Shown one piece after another: positions 42,870 through 52,108 of a stretch of DNA of 64,000 nt (position 1 is its first letter; each line of letters begins with the position of its first letter). This stretch comes from an uncultured Eubacteriales bacterium (GTDB lineage: Bacteria > Bacillota > Clostridia > Oscillospirales > Oscillospiraceae). The stretch is from assembly GCA_900549475.1 (NCBI GenBank), contig UROF01000001.1, positions 1-64,000 of the forward strand, read 5' to 3'. The position numbers and the translations under genes were made by a program. Under the pieces are notes generated by a model that worked only from the letters and a program-made list of their open reading frames with translations, was not told the DNA's origin and searched no databases.

Positions 42870-43517
42870 TCAGCAGTCAGAATGAGTAAAGTGATCACAC
42901 CAGGGCCGCAGGGTGCAGTTGGCACAGTCCGGCCGCCGGGCCACGCAGACTGCCCGGCCGTGGAGGACCATCCGGTGACAGAAAGCGTTGCTTTCCTCCG
43001 GCGGGATGGCTTTTCGCAGCTGCATCTCCACTTTCAGCGGGTCCTTGCTGCCGTCCGTGATTCCCAAAAGACCAGTGATCCGGATACAGTGGGTGTCACA
43101 GACGTAGCCTTCCTTGCCGTAGACATCGCCCAGGATCAGGTTGGCGGTTTTTCGTCCCACACCGGGCAGCTTCAGAAGCTCCTCCATGGTGTCCGGCACA
43201 CGGCCGCCGTATTCCTCCAGCAGCATCCGGCTGGCGGCTACGATATCTCTGGCTTTGGCCCGCCAGAAGCCGGTAGAGTGGATGATCTCGCCCACTTCTT
43301 CTTCGGTAGCTCCAGCCAATGCCTCCAGTGTGGGATACTTGGCGTATAAAACCGGTGTGACCAGGTTTACCCGGGCATCGGTGCACTGGGCGGCCAGCCG
43401 CACAGAGAACAGCAGCTCATACGCTTTCTCGGGGTTATAATCCAGGGAGCAGATAGCGTCGGGATGCAGAGCTTTCAGCTCCTCGATAATGGCGGAGACC
43501 GCCTCTTTGCTTTTCAT
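42870..43517 (-). CDS. nth: Endonuclease III
   Basis: 215-aa DNA glycosylase/AP lyase for oxidised pyrimidines. Helix-hairpin-helix LPGVGRKTANLIL with the catalytic Lys, catalytic Asp in CDTHCIR, and a C-terminal 4Fe-4S motif C-x6-C-x2-C-x5-C (CVARRPDCANCTLRPWC). ATG 43517 is used; the frame runs 44 codons higher into the divergent gap with rarA without support. Confidence 0.95.
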   Translation of the reverse strand: MKSKEAVSAIIEELKALHPDAICSLDYNPEKAYELLFSVRLAAQCTDARVNLVTPVLYAKYPTLEALAGATEEEVGEIIHSTGFWRAKARDIVAASRMLLEEYGGRVPDTMEELLKLPGVGRKTANLILGDVYGKEGYVCDTHCIRITGLLGITDGSKDPLKVEMQLRKAIPPEESNAFCHRMVLHGRAVCVARRPDCANCTLRPWCDHFTHSDC

Positions 43518-43702
43518 CACATCACCTCGCCACCTATCATAGCACATGTTGTGACAAATTTCGAGGAAAAAATCTGTGCAAAAGGGGAGAGGTGTGGTAC
43601 AATAGAAAAATCCTGGCAGCAGTATGGCAGGTTTCCCGGAATGAGACACAGGCCGAAATGGGTGCCTGTCAATACGGCTGTAACGGAAAGGAGAGGGAGG
43701 AT

Positions 43703-44968
43703 ATGGACAGACCCCTGGCGGACCGCATCCGCCCGAAAACCCTGGACGAAGTAGTTGGGCAGCAGCACCTGCTGGGCCCTAACGCTCTGCTGCGCCGATT
43801 TATTGAGAAGGGCACAGATGCCAATCTGGTGTTTTACGGCCCGTCCGGCACGGGAAAAACCACCATCGCCAATATCATTGCCACCCGCACCCACCGCACC
43901 TTGTATAAGCTCAATGCCACCACCGCGTCCTTGCAGGACGTGAAGGATATTATGGCGGATGTTGGGACTATGCTGGCTCCCGGCGGTGTACTGCTGTATC
44001 TGGATGAGATCCAGTATTTCAACAAGAAACAGCAGCAGTCCCTGTTGGAATTTATGGAGAACGGTGCCATCACCCTCATAGCTTCCACCACAGAAAACCC
44101 ATATTTTTATGTATACAGCGCGCTCCTCAGCCGCAGTACGGTCTTTGAGTTCAAGCCTGTTACGGCAAAGGAAGTCCGTCCGGCAGTAGACCGGGCGCTG
44201 GCCATCGTCCAGGAGGAGAGCAAGCTGCCTCTCTCCTGGGAGGAGGGCGTACCGGACTATATCTCCCAGGCCTGCGGAGGCGACGTCCGCAAGGCCATGA
44301 ATGCGGTGGAGCTGCTTTATGAGGCGGCATTACCCTGTAAAGGAGAACTCCTTCTCACCGTATCTGATGCAGAGCAGGTGGCCCAGCGCAGCGCTATGCG
44401 CTATGATCGTGACGGGGATGCCCACTATGATCTGCTCTCCGCCCTGCAGAAATCCATTCGCGGCAGCGATCCCGATGCCGCGGTATATTACCTGGCCCGG
44501 CTTCTGGAGGCAGGTGACCTGCTCAGCCCATGCCGGCGGCTGCTGGTCATTGCGGCGGAGGATATTGGTCTTGCCTACCCCATGGCTATTCCTATTGTGA
44601 AGGCCTGCGTGGATTCTGCTTTGCAGCTGGGCCTTCCGGAAGCACGGCTGCCCCTGGGGGATGCGGCCATTCTGTTAGCCACCGCTCCCAAGTCCAACAC
44701 GGGCCATAATGCTATCATCGCTGCTATGGAGGATGTCAAACGGGGCAAGACCGGTGACATTCCCCGGCACCTGAAGAATGTTCACGCCGACTCTGCTGAC
44801 GCAGGACCGGTGGCGAAATATAAGTATCCCCATGTCTACCCCAATCGCTGGGTGGAGCAGCAGTATCTGCCTGATGAGCTGGTAGGGACGACATACTATC
44901 AGTGGGGGGACAATAAGACAGAGCAGGCCGCCAGAGCCTATTGGGAGAAAATCAAGGGGAAGGTATAA
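43703..44968 (+). CDS. rarA: Replication-associated recombination AAA ATPase RarA/MgsA
   Basis: 421-aa clamp-loader-like ATPase: DEVVGQQHLLG, Walker A GPSGTGKTT, Walker B LLYLDEIQYFNKKQQ, sensor STTENPYF, arginine finger LLSRS, and the C-terminal MgsA tetramerisation domain (NVHADSADAGPVAKYKYPHVYP-type motif). Acts at stalled forks. ATG 43703 (GGGAGG upstream) is preferred over a start 37 codons earlier. Confidence 0.93.
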   Translation: MDRPLADRIRPKTLDEVVGQQHLLGPNALLRRFIEKGTDANLVFYGPSGTGKTTIANIIATRTHRTLYKLNATTASLQDVKDIMADVGTMLAPGGVLLYLDEIQYFNKKQQQSLLEFMENGAITLIASTTENPYFYVYSALLSRSTVFEFKPVTAKEVRPAVDRALAIVQEESKLPLSWEEGVPDYISQACGGDVRKAMNAVELLYEAALPCKGELLLTVSDAEQVAQRSAMRYDRDGDAHYDLLSALQKSIRGSDPDAAVYYLARLLEAGDLLSPCRRLLVIAAEDIGLAYPMAIPIVKACVDSALQLGLPEARLPLGDAAILLATAPKSNTGHNAIIAAMEDVKRGKTGDIPRHLKNVHADSADAGPVAKYKYPHVYPNRWVEQQYLPDELVGTTYYQWGDNKTEQAARAYWEKIKGKV

Positions 44969-44977
44969 CTGCCCTTG

Positions 44978-45871
44978 TCAGTAGACCCAGTTCTCTGTAG
45001 AGCCATCGGTCATAAAATAGCAGAAGGGGGAGGGGGTTCTGGCTCTGCCCAGCCGCCGGATGACCTGAAGTTTGATCTTTCGATTCTCCGGGCGTATGGA
45101 TTTGATGTAGACAGACACGCTGTCCCCAGGTGCCAGATCCCTCCGCCAGTCGGCAAGGCCGGACAGATTTGGGGTAAGTTCAATGAACACGCCGTAATCT
45201 ACTACGCTGCGCACAATGCCGGTGATGGTGTCTCCCGGTGCGAATCGGGCGGCGTTTTCCAGCCAAGTGCCCAGCAGCTCCTTATGGCTGAGGTAGATCC
45301 GGCAGGCCTGCGTGTCAATATCGGTGACAGTGACCAGAATGTCCTGCCCCACGGTGAACCGATCAGATGGGTGGGAGATGCGGGCAGCCGAGATCCGCTC
45401 CAGTGGAATCAGAGAGGTAAAACCGCAGCCCAGGTCCACAAAAGCGCCGAAGTGCTCCAGATGGGTGACCCGAGCAGACAGAATGGAACCTGGAGAAACA
45501 TTTTCCAGCAGCCAGGCAATGGCCTGTTGCTGGGCCGCCCGGCGGGACAATGTCAGGTGTGGTTTTCCTCCTCCGTCAACGGTCAGCTGTGTTATAGTAA
45601 AAGAGACAGGCAGCCCCACCCGTGATAGTACGGCGATCTCCCGCTGGGCGCCGCTGATAGCGGGATGGACGGCATCTTCCCGGGGAATGATGCCCTCATA
45701 TCCGCCCAGTAAAACCGTCAGATCGCCCAGGCTGTTGCAGCGGATCGCCGTACCGGTGAGGACTGTCTGCTGCTCCATGGCGTCCCATAGGACGGAAAGG
45801 GGCTGATTTTCCGGGAACAGAGGGCCTGCGCCCTCCGGAAGCAATTCATTTCTATGCAAAACATACACCAC
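44978..45871 (-). CDS. S1-domain RNA-binding protein (RpsA-like)
   Basis: 297 aa with about three S1/OB repeats: TAIRCNSLGDLTVLLGGYEGIIP (~40-65), SARVTHLEHFGAFVDLGCGFTSLIPL (~130-160), TGIVRSVVDYGVFIELTPNLSGL (~215-240). The set resembles the short S1-like proteins of Firmicutes. The start is a GTG (45871, or the next GTG codon); the ribosome site is weak. Convergent with rarA, nine bases apart. Confidence 0.8.
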   Translation of the reverse strand: MVYVLHRNELLPEGAGPLFPENQPLSVLWDAMEQQTVLTGTAIRCNSLGDLTVLLGGYEGIIPREDAVHPAISGAQREIAVLSRVGLPVSFTITQLTVDGGGKPHLTLSRRAAQQQAIAWLLENVSPGSILSARVTHLEHFGAFVDLGCGFTSLIPLERISAARISHPSDRFTVGQDILVTVTDIDTQACRIYLSHKELLGTWLENAARFAPGDTITGIVRSVVDYGVFIELTPNLSGLADWRRDLAPGDSVSVYIKSIRPENRKIKLQVIRRLGRARTPSPFCYFMTDGSTENWVY

Positions 45872-46067
45872 CCTTTTCTGATTGGCGCGGTGGAGTTCCC
45901 CGATATAGGCGGGACTCTGGCTGCCGCACGTAAGCTATCCTATGCGGAACAGAGCTTGACCGTTGAGGATTTGGGGGGAATCTATAAGAAAAACTTACCC
46001 GGTATGGTCCTGCCAAGATAAAAATCCTGTTTGGCGGGACGGAGCGTGGCCGGGGAAGGAGGTATTC

Positions 46068-46259
46068 ATGGATCTGAAGCTGAATCAAAAAGTGGAATTG
46101 AAAAAATCCCATCCCTGTGGGAGCAAGATTTGGACCGTCCTGCGGGTGGGTATGGATATCAAGCTGCGCTGTGAGGGCTGCGGTCACGAGCTGATGCTGC
46201 CCCGCAGCAAGGCGGAAAAGGCTATCAAAAAAATCCTGAGCGAGGAGAAACCGAAATGA
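46068..46259 (+). CDS. DUF951 protein
   Basis: 63-aa basic protein with the DUF951 pattern: HPCGS near residue 16, CEGCGH near 35, and LPRSKAEKAIKKI at the end. Its two Cys-rich turns suggest a zinc-bound OB-like fold, possibly nucleic-acid binding. Start ATG 46068 after AAGGAGG. Function not established. Confidence 0.85.
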   Translation: MDLKLNQKVELKKSHPCGSKIWTVLRVGMDIKLRCEGCGHELMLPRSKAEKAIKKILSEEKPK

Positions 46260-46351
46260 GCACAAAGTGGGTCAAGATTGTTTCCCGGGTCATTATTGCC
46301 CTGTTGGTGCTGTCCATGGTGGCGGGTTTGATCCTGCCTCTGGTTGGCTGA
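46256..46351 (+). CDS. 31-aa single-helix membrane peptide (DUF4044-like)
   Basis: ATG 46256 overlaps the DUF951 stop (ATGA), with GAGGAG upstream. The 31 residues are a basic start (MSTKWVKIVSR) and one helix (VIIALLVLSMVAGLILPL). Size and layout recall DUF4044-type peptides. The coupling makes it likely to be translated. Confidence 0.6.
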   Translation: MSTKWVKIVSRVIIALLVLSMVAGLILPLVG

Positions 46352-46372
46352 TCCCGGAGAAAACACAAATAT

Positions 46373-46415
46373 CGGCGCGCTGCAGAAAGCTCTCTGCAGC
46401 GCGCCGTATTTTTTC
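46373..46415. terminator. Bidirectional terminator, DUF951 unit / lpd
   Basis: 14-bp stem CGGCGCGCTGCAGA/TCTGCAGCGCGCCG, then TATTTTTT. Confidence 0.85.
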
Positions 46416-46432
46416 AGGACGTCGGCCGCTAT

Positions 46433-47803
46433 TTACATGCCCAGTTTGTCGGCAAGGTCATCAAGAGCCTCTCCGATACCCTCCTCAAACGTAGGATGGG
46501 GCCGTACAACAGCCAGCAGCTGCTCCGCTGTCAGGCCATTGGCTACAGCAGTGGTGAGCTGAGAGATCATATCGGTGGCCCGCTCGCACATGAGCTGGGC
46601 ACCCAGAACGACGCCGCTCTCCGCGTCCGCCACGATCTTGATGAAGCCCCGCTCACCATTGGAGATCACCGTCTTGCCGTTGGCAAACATAACGAACTTG
46701 CCCACTTTGACGGACCGTCCGGCTGCTTTGGCCTCGTCGGCGGTGATGCCAATGCAGGCGATCTCCGGACTGGTGTAGATGCAGGAGGGGATCAGGGCCA
46801 GATCCGCCGGAGCAACCTTGCCTGCCAGCTTCTCCACACAAGCGGTACCTTGGGCGGAAGCCACGTGGGCCAGCTGGATCTTGGCTGTCACATCGCCGAT
46901 GGCGTAGATGCCGGGGACGCTGGTCTGAAAATTCTCGTCGGTGAGGATGCGGCCCCGCTCCATATCAAGTGAAAAGCCCTCCCCGAAAAGACCGGCGGTG
47001 TTAGCCCGGCGGCCGATGGCGCAGAGGACTGCCTCGCCCTGGGCGGCGTTCTCCGCTCCCTTGTTGGTGTAGCGGACGGAGAGTGTACCGTCCTCCATTT
47101 TCTCCACGGCGCTGACCATGGAGGAGGGGTAGATCTCTACGCCACGCTTTTTCAGGATCATGGTCAGATTCTGGCAGATCTCCCGATCCATGTTGGGCAG
47201 AATTCGGTCCATGGCCTCCAAGATTGTCACATGGCAGCCCAGGGCGTTGTATACGGAGGCCAGCTCCACGCCGATGACGCCGCCGCCGATGATGACTAGG
47301 GAGGAGAACATCCGGCCCTCGCTCTCCAGCAGATCGTCGGAGGTAAGGGCGTGCTCCAGGCCCGGAATCGGAGGACGGGCGGGAATGGAGCCGGTGGCGA
47401 TCAGAATATGGTCAGCAGTGTATTCGTTTCCATCCACAGAGACTTTTCCGGGAGCCAGAATGGTGCCGGTACCCCGGAGAAGATCCACTTTCTTCTGCTT
47501 GAACAGGCCCTCGATACCTAGACGCAGCTTCTCCGTCACTTCGTTCTTGCGCCGTTGGGCGGCGGCAAAATCTACAGAGATGCCTTCAGCATTGACACCT
47601 AAAAACGCGCCCTCCTTTGCCTGGGTGTAGACTTCAGCGGTATGCAGGAGGGCCTTGGTGGGAATGCAGCCCCGGTTGAGACAGGTTCCCCCCACGTCGC
47701 GGCTCTCCACAATAGCGGTTTTCAGTCCCAGCTTGGCGGCTTTCAGGGCCGCCACATATCCACCGGGACCAGCGCCGATGACCAGCAGTTGGTAGTCGCT
47801 CAT
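46433..47803 (-). CDS. lpdA: Dihydrolipoyl dehydrogenase (L protein)
   Basis: 456-aa FAD disulfide oxidoreductase: GAGPGGYVAALKAA, redox disulfide CLNRGC in GGTCLNRGCIPTK, NAD motif IGGGVIGVELAS, and the catalytic His in RPHPTFEEGIGEAL. Reoxidises the lipoyl arm of GcvH. It closes the glycine-cleavage operon, 54 bp after lplA. AAAGGAG precedes the ATG. Confidence 0.95.
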   Translation of the reverse strand: MSDYQLLVIGAGPGGYVAALKAAKLGLKTAIVESRDVGGTCLNRGCIPTKALLHTAEVYTQAKEGAFLGVNAEGISVDFAAAQRRKNEVTEKLRLGIEGLFKQKKVDLLRGTGTILAPGKVSVDGNEYTADHILIATGSIPARPPIPGLEHALTSDDLLESEGRMFSSLVIIGGGVIGVELASVYNALGCHVTILEAMDRILPNMDREICQNLTMILKKRGVEIYPSSMVSAVEKMEDGTLSVRYTNKGAENAAQGEAVLCAIGRRANTAGLFGEGFSLDMERGRILTDENFQTSVPGIYAIGDVTAKIQLAHVASAQGTACVEKLAGKVAPADLALIPSCIYTSPEIACIGITADEAKAAGRSVKVGKFVMFANGKTVISNGERGFIKIVADAESGVVLGAQLMCERATDMISQLTTAVANGLTAEQLLAVVRPHPTFEEGIGEALDDLADKLGM

Positions 47804-47857
47804 GTATCTGTCGCTCCTTTTGCGTCCCTGCCCCTTTGCGGCAGGGACGATATATGT

Positions 47858-48844
47858 TTATACATCTTGTTCCATCAGCAATGACTGAATATCCCGGCGG
47901 ACGGCCTCATCCCAGGGGATGGACCCCACCGCCTGACACAGCTCTGTTCCCCGGAAAAGGCAGCCGGTTAAGGCGGCCTCCAACAGCGGTACGAACCCTA
48001 CCTCCATAGCGTCGGTATAGACCGCAGCTTCCCGCACAATACCGCCCTCTGCCGCCAGCTGTATGGTGATCTCGCCCCAGGGAAATTTTCCGGCGCACTG
48101 GAAGGTGAAGGGGAGCTTGCGGCCGTAGAGCCAGTCCCAGCTTGCGTAGTGCTGTCGGAGAGTTTCGATAGCCACGGCATCCAGGGCGGAGCCGTCGATA
48201 CGCTCCGCCGGCAGACCATACACTTGGGAGAAAGCCTGTTCCATCTGCCGGGCCATCTCCGAAATGGTCAGATCCGGCCGCAGTTCCCGGAGATTCACCA
48301 CCCGGGAGCGCACGGAGCTCACGCCTTTGGCTTTCAGCTTGGCGGGGGAGGGACTGAGGTAGCGGCCCAGTTGAGCCATGTCCACATCGATGAGCAGGGT
48401 ACCATGGTGGTAGCAGCGGCCCTCGTGCTCATAGAAGGCATTGCCGGAGAATTTCCGTCCCTGGGCAGTGATGTCGTTGCGGCCAGAAACCTCCGCCGGG
48501 ATTCCCAGCGCCTGGCAAGCCCGGGCAATCACCGAGAGCTGCCGGGGCAGGTCGTAATTTTCCTTCCTGACCAGAAAGGTGAAATTGAGGTTTCCCATGT
48601 CGTGGTACACCGCTCCGCCGCCGGAGAGACGGCGGGCCAGAAAGCCCCCGTCCTCCTCCAGCTGTCCGGTGCGGCACTCCTGCCAGGGGTTCTGGTTGCG
48701 GCCGATGACCACGGTGTGGCGGTTCTGCCACAGGTAAAGGATACAGCTCTCCTGGTCCACTGTGTTGAGGAGATATTCCTCCAGGGCCAGATTGTAGTAG
48801 GGGTCAGTCGTTTCCGTACGGAAGATCAGAAGGTGTCGGACCAT
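47858..48844 (-). CDS. lplA: Lipoate-protein ligase A
   Basis: 328-aa LplA: ARRLSGGGAVYHDMGNLNFTF, the lipoyl-AMP site NDITAQGRKFSGNAF, and HHGTLLIDVD, plus a C-terminal accessory domain. It attaches lipoate to the GcvH lysine. ATG 48844 overlaps the gcvPB TGA by one base (TGATG), so the genes are coupled; a TTG one codon earlier is less likely. Confidence 0.93.
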   Translation of the reverse strand: MVRHLLIFRTETTDPYYNLALEEYLLNTVDQESCILYLWQNRHTVVIGRNQNPWQECRTGQLEEDGGFLARRLSGGGAVYHDMGNLNFTFLVRKENYDLPRQLSVIARACQALGIPAEVSGRNDITAQGRKFSGNAFYEHEGRCYHHGTLLIDVDMAQLGRYLSPSPAKLKAKGVSSVRSRVVNLRELRPDLTISEMARQMEQAFSQVYGLPAERIDGSALDAVAIETLRQHYASWDWLYGRKLPFTFQCAGKFPWGEITIQLAAEGGIVREAAVYTDAMEVGFVPLLEAALTGCLFRGTELCQAVGSIPWDEAVRRDIQSLLMEQDV

Positions 48845-50280
48845 CAATCTTCTTCCTTAGTGTAGCGCAGCACCGGATTCCGGGCAGCGCCCACCTCATC
48901 CAGACGGCGGACAGGAGTGGTCCTGGGGGCATCGTGGAGGGCCTGGGGATCGCTGTGAGCCATATCCCACAGCTTCAGGAACACATCGCAGGCCTCGTCC
49001 AGCGTCTCCTTGCTCTCCGTCTCTGTAGGCTCGATCATCAGTGCCTCGTGGACAATAAGAGGGAAGTACATCGTGGGCGGATGGATGCCGTTGTCCAGAA
49101 GGCCCTTGGCAATGTCCATGGCAGAGATGCCGGTATCGTGGAGCAGATCCGCAAGACACATGACGAACTCATGCATGCAGGGCACGTCGTAGGCCATGGT
49201 GTACTTTTCCTTCAGCCGCTTCATCATATAGTTGGCGTTGAGGACGGCGTTCTTCGCTGCATCGGGGATGCCCTCCTTGCCCAGGGTCAGGATATAGGTC
49301 AGAGCCTTTACCACGACAGTAAAGTTGCCGTAGAAATCCTTCACGCGGCCGATGGAATGGGCAGGGGTAGCAAAGCGGTAGCTGCCGTCCTCTGCCTTTT
49401 CCGCCACGGGACCGGGAAGGAAGGACCGCAGGATCTCCTTGCAGCCCACCGCGCCGGAGCCGGGGCCGCCGCCGCCGTGGGGGGTGGAGAAGGTCTTGTG
49501 CAGGTTCAGGTGGATCACATCGAAGCCCATGTCGCCGGGACGCACCACGCCCATCACAGCGTTGAGGTTGGCGCCGTCGTAGTAGCACAGGCCGCCGGCG
49601 TCGTGAACGATCTTGGTGATCTCCAGAATATTCTTGTCGAAAATACCCACCGTGTTGGGGTTGGTGAGCATGAGACCCGCGGTGTCGGGGCCCACAGCGG
49701 CCCGCAGCGCTTCCACATCCACGCAGCCGTCAGGGGCGGAGGGAATGTTCACCACTGTGTAGCCCGCCATCACCGCCGAGGCGGGATTGGTGCCGTGGGC
49801 GGAGTCGGGAACGATGATCTTGGTACGGGCGGTGTCTCCCCGGTGATGGTGGTAGGCCTTGATCAGAAGCAGGCCGGTAAATTCACCGTGGGCGCCGGCG
49901 GCGGGCTGGAAGGTGAGGGCGTCCATACCGGTGATCTCGCCCAGCAGCTCCTCGGCCTTGGCGTAGACTTCCAGGCAGCCCTGTACCGTCTCCACCAGCT
50001 GAAGGGGATGGATCTGGGTAAAGCCCGGCAGGGCAGCCATATCCTCATTGATCTTGGGGTTATATTTCATGGTGCAGGAGCCCAGGGGATAAAAACCGTC
50101 ATTGACGCCGTGGACCCGTTTGGCCAGGGCGGTGTAGTGGCGGGTAAGCTCTGTCTCCGATACGTGGGGCAGCTCCAGGGGGGCGGTGCGCTCGTGGGAC
50201 AGAGACACCTCCGGCACGTCACAGGAGGGGAGAAGGGTAAGATGCTGACCAGGAGCGCCTTTTTCAAATATCAGCTTCAT
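48844..50280 (-). CDS. gcvPB: Glycine dehydrogenase (decarboxylating) subunit 2
   Basis: 478-aa PLP-bearing half of split P protein. PLP lysine in HLNLHKTFSTPHGGGGPG; also GSCTMKYNPK and DSAHGTNPAS. With GcvPA it decarboxylates glycine and passes aminomethyl to GcvH. Start ATG 50280 (AAGGAGG upstream) one base after the gcvPA stop; 16 extra upstream codons lie inside gcvPA. Confidence 0.96.
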   Translation of the reverse strand: MKLIFEKGAPGQHLTLLPSCDVPEVSLSHERTAPLELPHVSETELTRHYTALAKRVHGVNDGFYPLGSCTMKYNPKINEDMAALPGFTQIHPLQLVETVQGCLEVYAKAEELLGEITGMDALTFQPAAGAHGEFTGLLLIKAYHHHRGDTARTKIIVPDSAHGTNPASAVMAGYTVVNIPSAPDGCVDVEALRAAVGPDTAGLMLTNPNTVGIFDKNILEITKIVHDAGGLCYYDGANLNAVMGVVRPGDMGFDVIHLNLHKTFSTPHGGGGPGSGAVGCKEILRSFLPGPVAEKAEDGSYRFATPAHSIGRVKDFYGNFTVVVKALTYILTLGKEGIPDAAKNAVLNANYMMKRLKEKYTMAYDVPCMHEFVMCLADLLHDTGISAMDIAKGLLDNGIHPPTMYFPLIVHEALMIEPTETESKETLDEACDVFLKLWDMAHSDPQALHDAPRTTPVRRLDEVGAARNPVLRYTKEED

Positions 50281-50281
50281 A

Positions 50282-51589
50282 TCAGCACACCTCCTTAATA
50301 ATGGCCACAGCACGATCCAGTTCTTCACGGCTCACCATCTCGGTAACGCACCAGAGAATGCCGCCCTCCACCGGAAGGCCGCCCAGTATGCCTGCCTTAT
50401 CCAGAGCATCCAATACGCCATGGGTCTTGTCACAGGTGGTGACAAACTCGTGGAAGAACTCGCCGGTGTGGAGACGCTTGTGACCAATTTTTTCCAGCTC
50501 GGAAGCCAGGTAGTGGGCTTTGGACATAGACTGACGGGCGGCCTCACGCAGGCCGTCAGGCCCCATAGCGGTGAGGTAGACTCCGGCGGTCAGAGCGCAG
50601 AGGGCCTGGTTGGAGCAGATGTTGGAGGAGGCCTTTTCCCGGCGGATGTGCTGCTCACGGGCAGTGAGGGTGAGGACGTAGCCCACCTTGCCCTCCACGT
50701 CGTGAGTCTGGCCTACGATACGGCCAGGCAGCTTGCGGAACATGGCCTTGGTGGCGGCCATAAAACCCAGGTAGGGACCACCGAAAGCGATGTCCAGGCC
50801 CAGAGGCTGGCCCTCGCCTACGGCGATGTCGGCTCCGCACTCGGCGGGAGTGGCCATAATGGCGCAGGCCATGGGATTGACGCCCATGACGAACTTGGCA
50901 CCGGCGGCGTGGACGATTTCGCCGATGGCGGCAGCGTCCTCCAGATTGCCGTAGTAATTGGGCTGCTGGAGGTAGAAGCAGGCAGCGTCAGCGCCCAGGG
51001 CGGCCTTCAGAGCCTCTATGTCGGTACGGCCGTCCTTCTCCGGCACCACCACCAGCTCCGTGCCGGAGCCAAAGCAGTAGGTGCGCATGGTCTCAATGAC
51101 GCCGGGATTGGCACAGGCAGAGACATAGGCCTTGACACGCCTGCGGTCCTTGCACATGGTAATGGACTCGGCAGCCGCGGTAGCGCCATCATAGACAGAT
51201 GCATTGGCCACATCCATGCCGGTGAGGGTACAGATCATAGTCTGGAATTCAAAGATGGACTGGAGGATGCCTTGACTTACCTCTGCCTGATAGGGCGTGT
51301 AGGCAGTGACGAACTCCTCCCGAGACACCACACTTTTTACCACAGAGGGAATGAAGTGGCGGTAGGCACCGGCGCCCCGCAAAATGGTGGGATAGATCCG
51401 GTTTTTATCCGCCATAGCGGTGACAGCCCGGCGAACTTCCAGTTCGCTGAGGCCGGCAGGCAGCTTCAGATCATCGCCCACCAGCATGTCCCCGGGGACG
51501 TTGGCATACAGCGCATCCACGCTGTCAATGCCGATGGTGCGGAGCATCTCCCGGCGTTGGGTATCCGTATTAGGGATATAGCTTCCCAT
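50282..51589 (-). CDS. gcvPA: Glycine dehydrogenase (decarboxylating) subunit 1
   Basis: 435-aa N-terminal half of split P protein: YIPNT, FIPSVVKSVVSREEFVTAYTPYQ-type motif, YDGATAAAES, REQHIRREKASSNICSNQ. No PLP lysine, as expected. Start ATG 51589 after AAAGGAAGG; the longer open frame has no support. Confidence 0.95.
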   Translation of the reverse strand: MGSYIPNTDTQRREMLRTIGIDSVDALYANVPGDMLVGDDLKLPAGLSELEVRRAVTAMADKNRIYPTILRGAGAYRHFIPSVVKSVVSREEFVTAYTPYQAEVSQGILQSIFEFQTMICTLTGMDVANASVYDGATAAAESITMCKDRRRVKAYVSACANPGVIETMRTYCFGSGTELVVVPEKDGRTDIEALKAALGADAACFYLQQPNYYGNLEDAAAIGEIVHAAGAKFVMGVNPMACAIMATPAECGADIAVGEGQPLGLDIAFGGPYLGFMAATKAMFRKLPGRIVGQTHDVEGKVGYVLTLTAREQHIRREKASSNICSNQALCALTAGVYLTAMGPDGLREAARQSMSKAHYLASELEKIGHKRLHTGEFFHEFVTTCDKTHGVLDALDKAGILGGLPVEGGILWCVTEMVSREELDRAVAIIKEVC

Positions 51590-51660
51590 AAAATCGGTTC
51601 CTTCCTTTCTCATTAGGGTGTCTCTGCCGGAGGGAAATCCCCTCCGGCAGAGAAGCGGGC

Positions 51661-52035
51661 TCACTGCTGGATGAAAGCCTGATAAGCCTCAGCGTCCATC
51701 AGTTCCTCGGTGTCGGTGATGTCCTCCACCTTGGCGATCCAGGCCTCGTAGGGAGACTCGTTGAGCATCTGAGGCGCATCCATCAGTACCTCATTTGCCT
51801 CTGCCACCACACCGGTGAGAGGGGAGACTACGTCGGAAACAGCCTTGACGGACTCCACATCACAGAACGCCTCTTCCTTAGTGACAGCGTCGCCAGCCAT
51901 AGGAAGGTTGATAAATACCAGATCACCCAGCTCGCTCTGGGCGTAGTCGGTAATACCCACCAGGGCGGTATTGTCGGAGAGCATCTTCACCCACTCGTGG
52001 GACTTGGAATACTTCAGTTCAGCGGGAAAATTCAT
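51661..52035 (-). CDS. gcvH: Glycine cleavage system H protein
   Basis: 124-aa lipoyl carrier: SHEWVKML, LGDLVFINLP, lipoylation Lys in DVESVKAVSD, and YEAWIAKVE. Two in-frame ATGs sit two codons apart; the second (52035) is eight bases from AGGAGG and is preferred. Confidence 0.96.
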   Translation of the reverse strand: MNFPAELKYSKSHEWVKMLSDNTALVGITDYAQSELGDLVFINLPMAGDAVTKEEAFCDVESVKAVSDVVSPLTGVVAEANEVLMDAPQMLNESPYEAWIAKVEDITDTEELMDAEAYQAFIQQ

Positions 52036-52108
52036 GATCATATCCTCCTAAATTTTTAAAAAATATGTAATGGAACTATCCTTGTCAGCCATTGAAAACA
52101 AATAGAAA

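Noticed and set aside
45854..46021. 55-aa plus-strand frame starting opposite the S1-gene start
   Set aside because: No clear ribosome site and its start overlaps the divergent gene; kept as a possibility only.
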